This document shows, one piece after another, positions 63,435-64,000 of a stretch of 64,000 bases of DNA (within the stretch, counting starts at the first letter, position 1; each line of letters opens with the position of its first letter). The stretch lies in contig NZ_CP159342.1 of the NCBI RefSeq assembly GCF_040499845.1, positions 3,720,001 to 3,784,000 of the forward strand, read 5' to 3'. Under the pieces are notes generated by a model that saw only the letters and a list, made by a program, of their open reading frames with translations, was not told the origin of the DNA and made no database searches. The stretch is from Micromonospora sp. CCTCC AA 2012012. GTDB taxonomy: Bacteria > Actinomycetota > Actinomycetes > Mycobacteriales > Micromonosporaceae. The position numbers were made by a program, and so were the translations under genes.

Positions 63435-64000
63435 TCAACCCGCCAGCGGGGCGAAGACGGCGAGCAGCAGGTAGGCCGTGGGGACCGCGAAGAGGATCGA
63501 GTCCAGCCGGTCCATCAGGCCACCGTGACCCGGCAGCAGGTTGCTCATGTCCTTCACGCCCAGATCCCGCTTGATCATCGACTCGGCGAGGTCGCCGAGG
63601 ACCGCCGCGCAGGAGACCGCCACCCCGAAGAGCGCACCCCACCAGGGAGCCACGTCGAAGAAGAGCCAGATCAGCACCGCGCTGCCGACCGCCGCCGCGG
63701 TCACCGACCCGGCGAAGCCCTCCCAGGACTTCTTCGGGCTGATCGACGGGGCCATCGGGTGCTTGCCGAAGGAGACGCCGGCCGCGTACCCGCCGGTGTC
63801 GGAGAGGACCACCGCGACGAGGGTCGCCAGGACCCGCAGCCGCCCGTCCCCCGGCGCCGCGGCCAGCATCGCCGCGAAGCCGGCCAGGAAGGGCACGTAG
63901 ACGGCGATCAGGGTGGCCGCGGTCAGGTCCCGCTGGTAGTTGCCGGGGCCGTCGCCGAGCCGCCAGATCATCGTGCCGAGCACGGTCACCAGCAGGCCCA
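63435..64000 (-). CDS. cdsA: Phosphatidate cytidylyltransferase, C-terminal part
   Basis: Makes CDP-diacylglycerol, the common precursor of phospholipids. The visible 188 residues run from the window edge to the stop at 63435. The CDS signature is present: [33 protein letters not shown] and [37 protein letters not shown], with several hydrophobic segments. The N-terminal part is beyond the edge. The gene order cdsA-rlmN is standard in actinobacteria. Confidence 0.95.
   Translation of the reverse strand, partial: GLLVTVLGTMIWRLGDGPGNYQRDLTAATLIAVYVPFLAGFAAMLAAAPGDGRLRVLATLVAVVLSDTGGYAAGVSFGKHPMAPSISPKKSWEGFAGSVTAAAVGSAVLIWLFFDVAPWWGALFGVAVSCAAVLGDLAESMIKRDLGVKDMSNLLPGHGGLMDRLDSILFAVPTAYLLLAVFAPLAG

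Overview
The window is chromosomal DNA of a very GC-rich actinomycete. Codon use, many GTG starts, many 4-base GTGA/ATGA gene overlaps, a dxr-rseP-ispG block and an apparent NamH-type muramate hydroxylase fit Micromonosporaceae, most likely Micromonospora or a close relative. The genus is inferred from family knowledge, not from a database match. I see no rRNA, tRNA, CRISPR array, insertion sequence, phage gene or origin.

Layout. 1-12416, almost all minus strand, is the translation/ribosome-assembly block, transcribed rimP-nusA-ylxR-infB-ylxP(DUF503)-rbfA-DHH phosphoesterase-two small membrane proteins-MATE exporter-truB-ribF (ribF cut by the window edge), with a plus-strand MIP channel inserted. 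12.6-19.3 kb, plus strand: a Tat/lipobox protein with a DUF4439 partner, then a PadR regulator, a 60-bp tandem repeat that encodes its own small reading frame, a MacB/FtsX-type ABC pair, a deazaflavin-type oxidoreductase and a nucleotidyltransferase-like protein. 19.3-25.1 kb: a VIT1-like transporter, methionine aminopeptidase, and a STAS protein facing a 1222-residue hybrid kinase/SpoIIE phosphatase/anti-sigma kinase that has a SigB/SigF-like promoter. 25.2-31.4 kb, minus: a catabolic set (APC permease, glutamine-synthetase-like ligase, aldehyde dehydrogenase, SDR, class I amidotransferase) that looks like a gamma-glutamylated amine pathway, with a triple AGGCATAT operator. 31.7-35.2 kb: methyltransferase, GGDEF-EAL protein and DUF456. 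35.4-41 kb: thiolase, Xi-class GST, DUF998 protein, a cysteine-type leader peptide ahead of a dicarboxylate/amino-acid symporter, and an old yellow enzyme. 41-48.1 kb: a fused heterodimer-like ABC exporter, then a TetR-YhgE-ABC operon with a clear TetR operator. 48.2-54.2 kb: GNAT, MFS and the ispG-rseP-dxr isoprenoid/protease operon. 54.3-64 kb: Uma2 and a small decay patch, BrkB-like protein, PYROXD2-like oxidoreductase, TMEM175-like channel, NamH-like Rieske protein, DUF2631, a DivIVA-repeat protein, rlmN and cdsA (cut by the window edge).

How it works together. The core is housekeeping: translation, isoprenoid and phospholipid synthesis. Accessory modules between these blocks are signalling (partner-switching hub, cyclic-di-GMP), amine catabolism and several exporters. 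The most unusual structures are a family of long intergenic palindromes sharing one arm consensus, a repeat-encoded 67-residue frame bridging padR and its ABC operon by GTGA overlaps at both ends, and the single-chain partner-switching protein.
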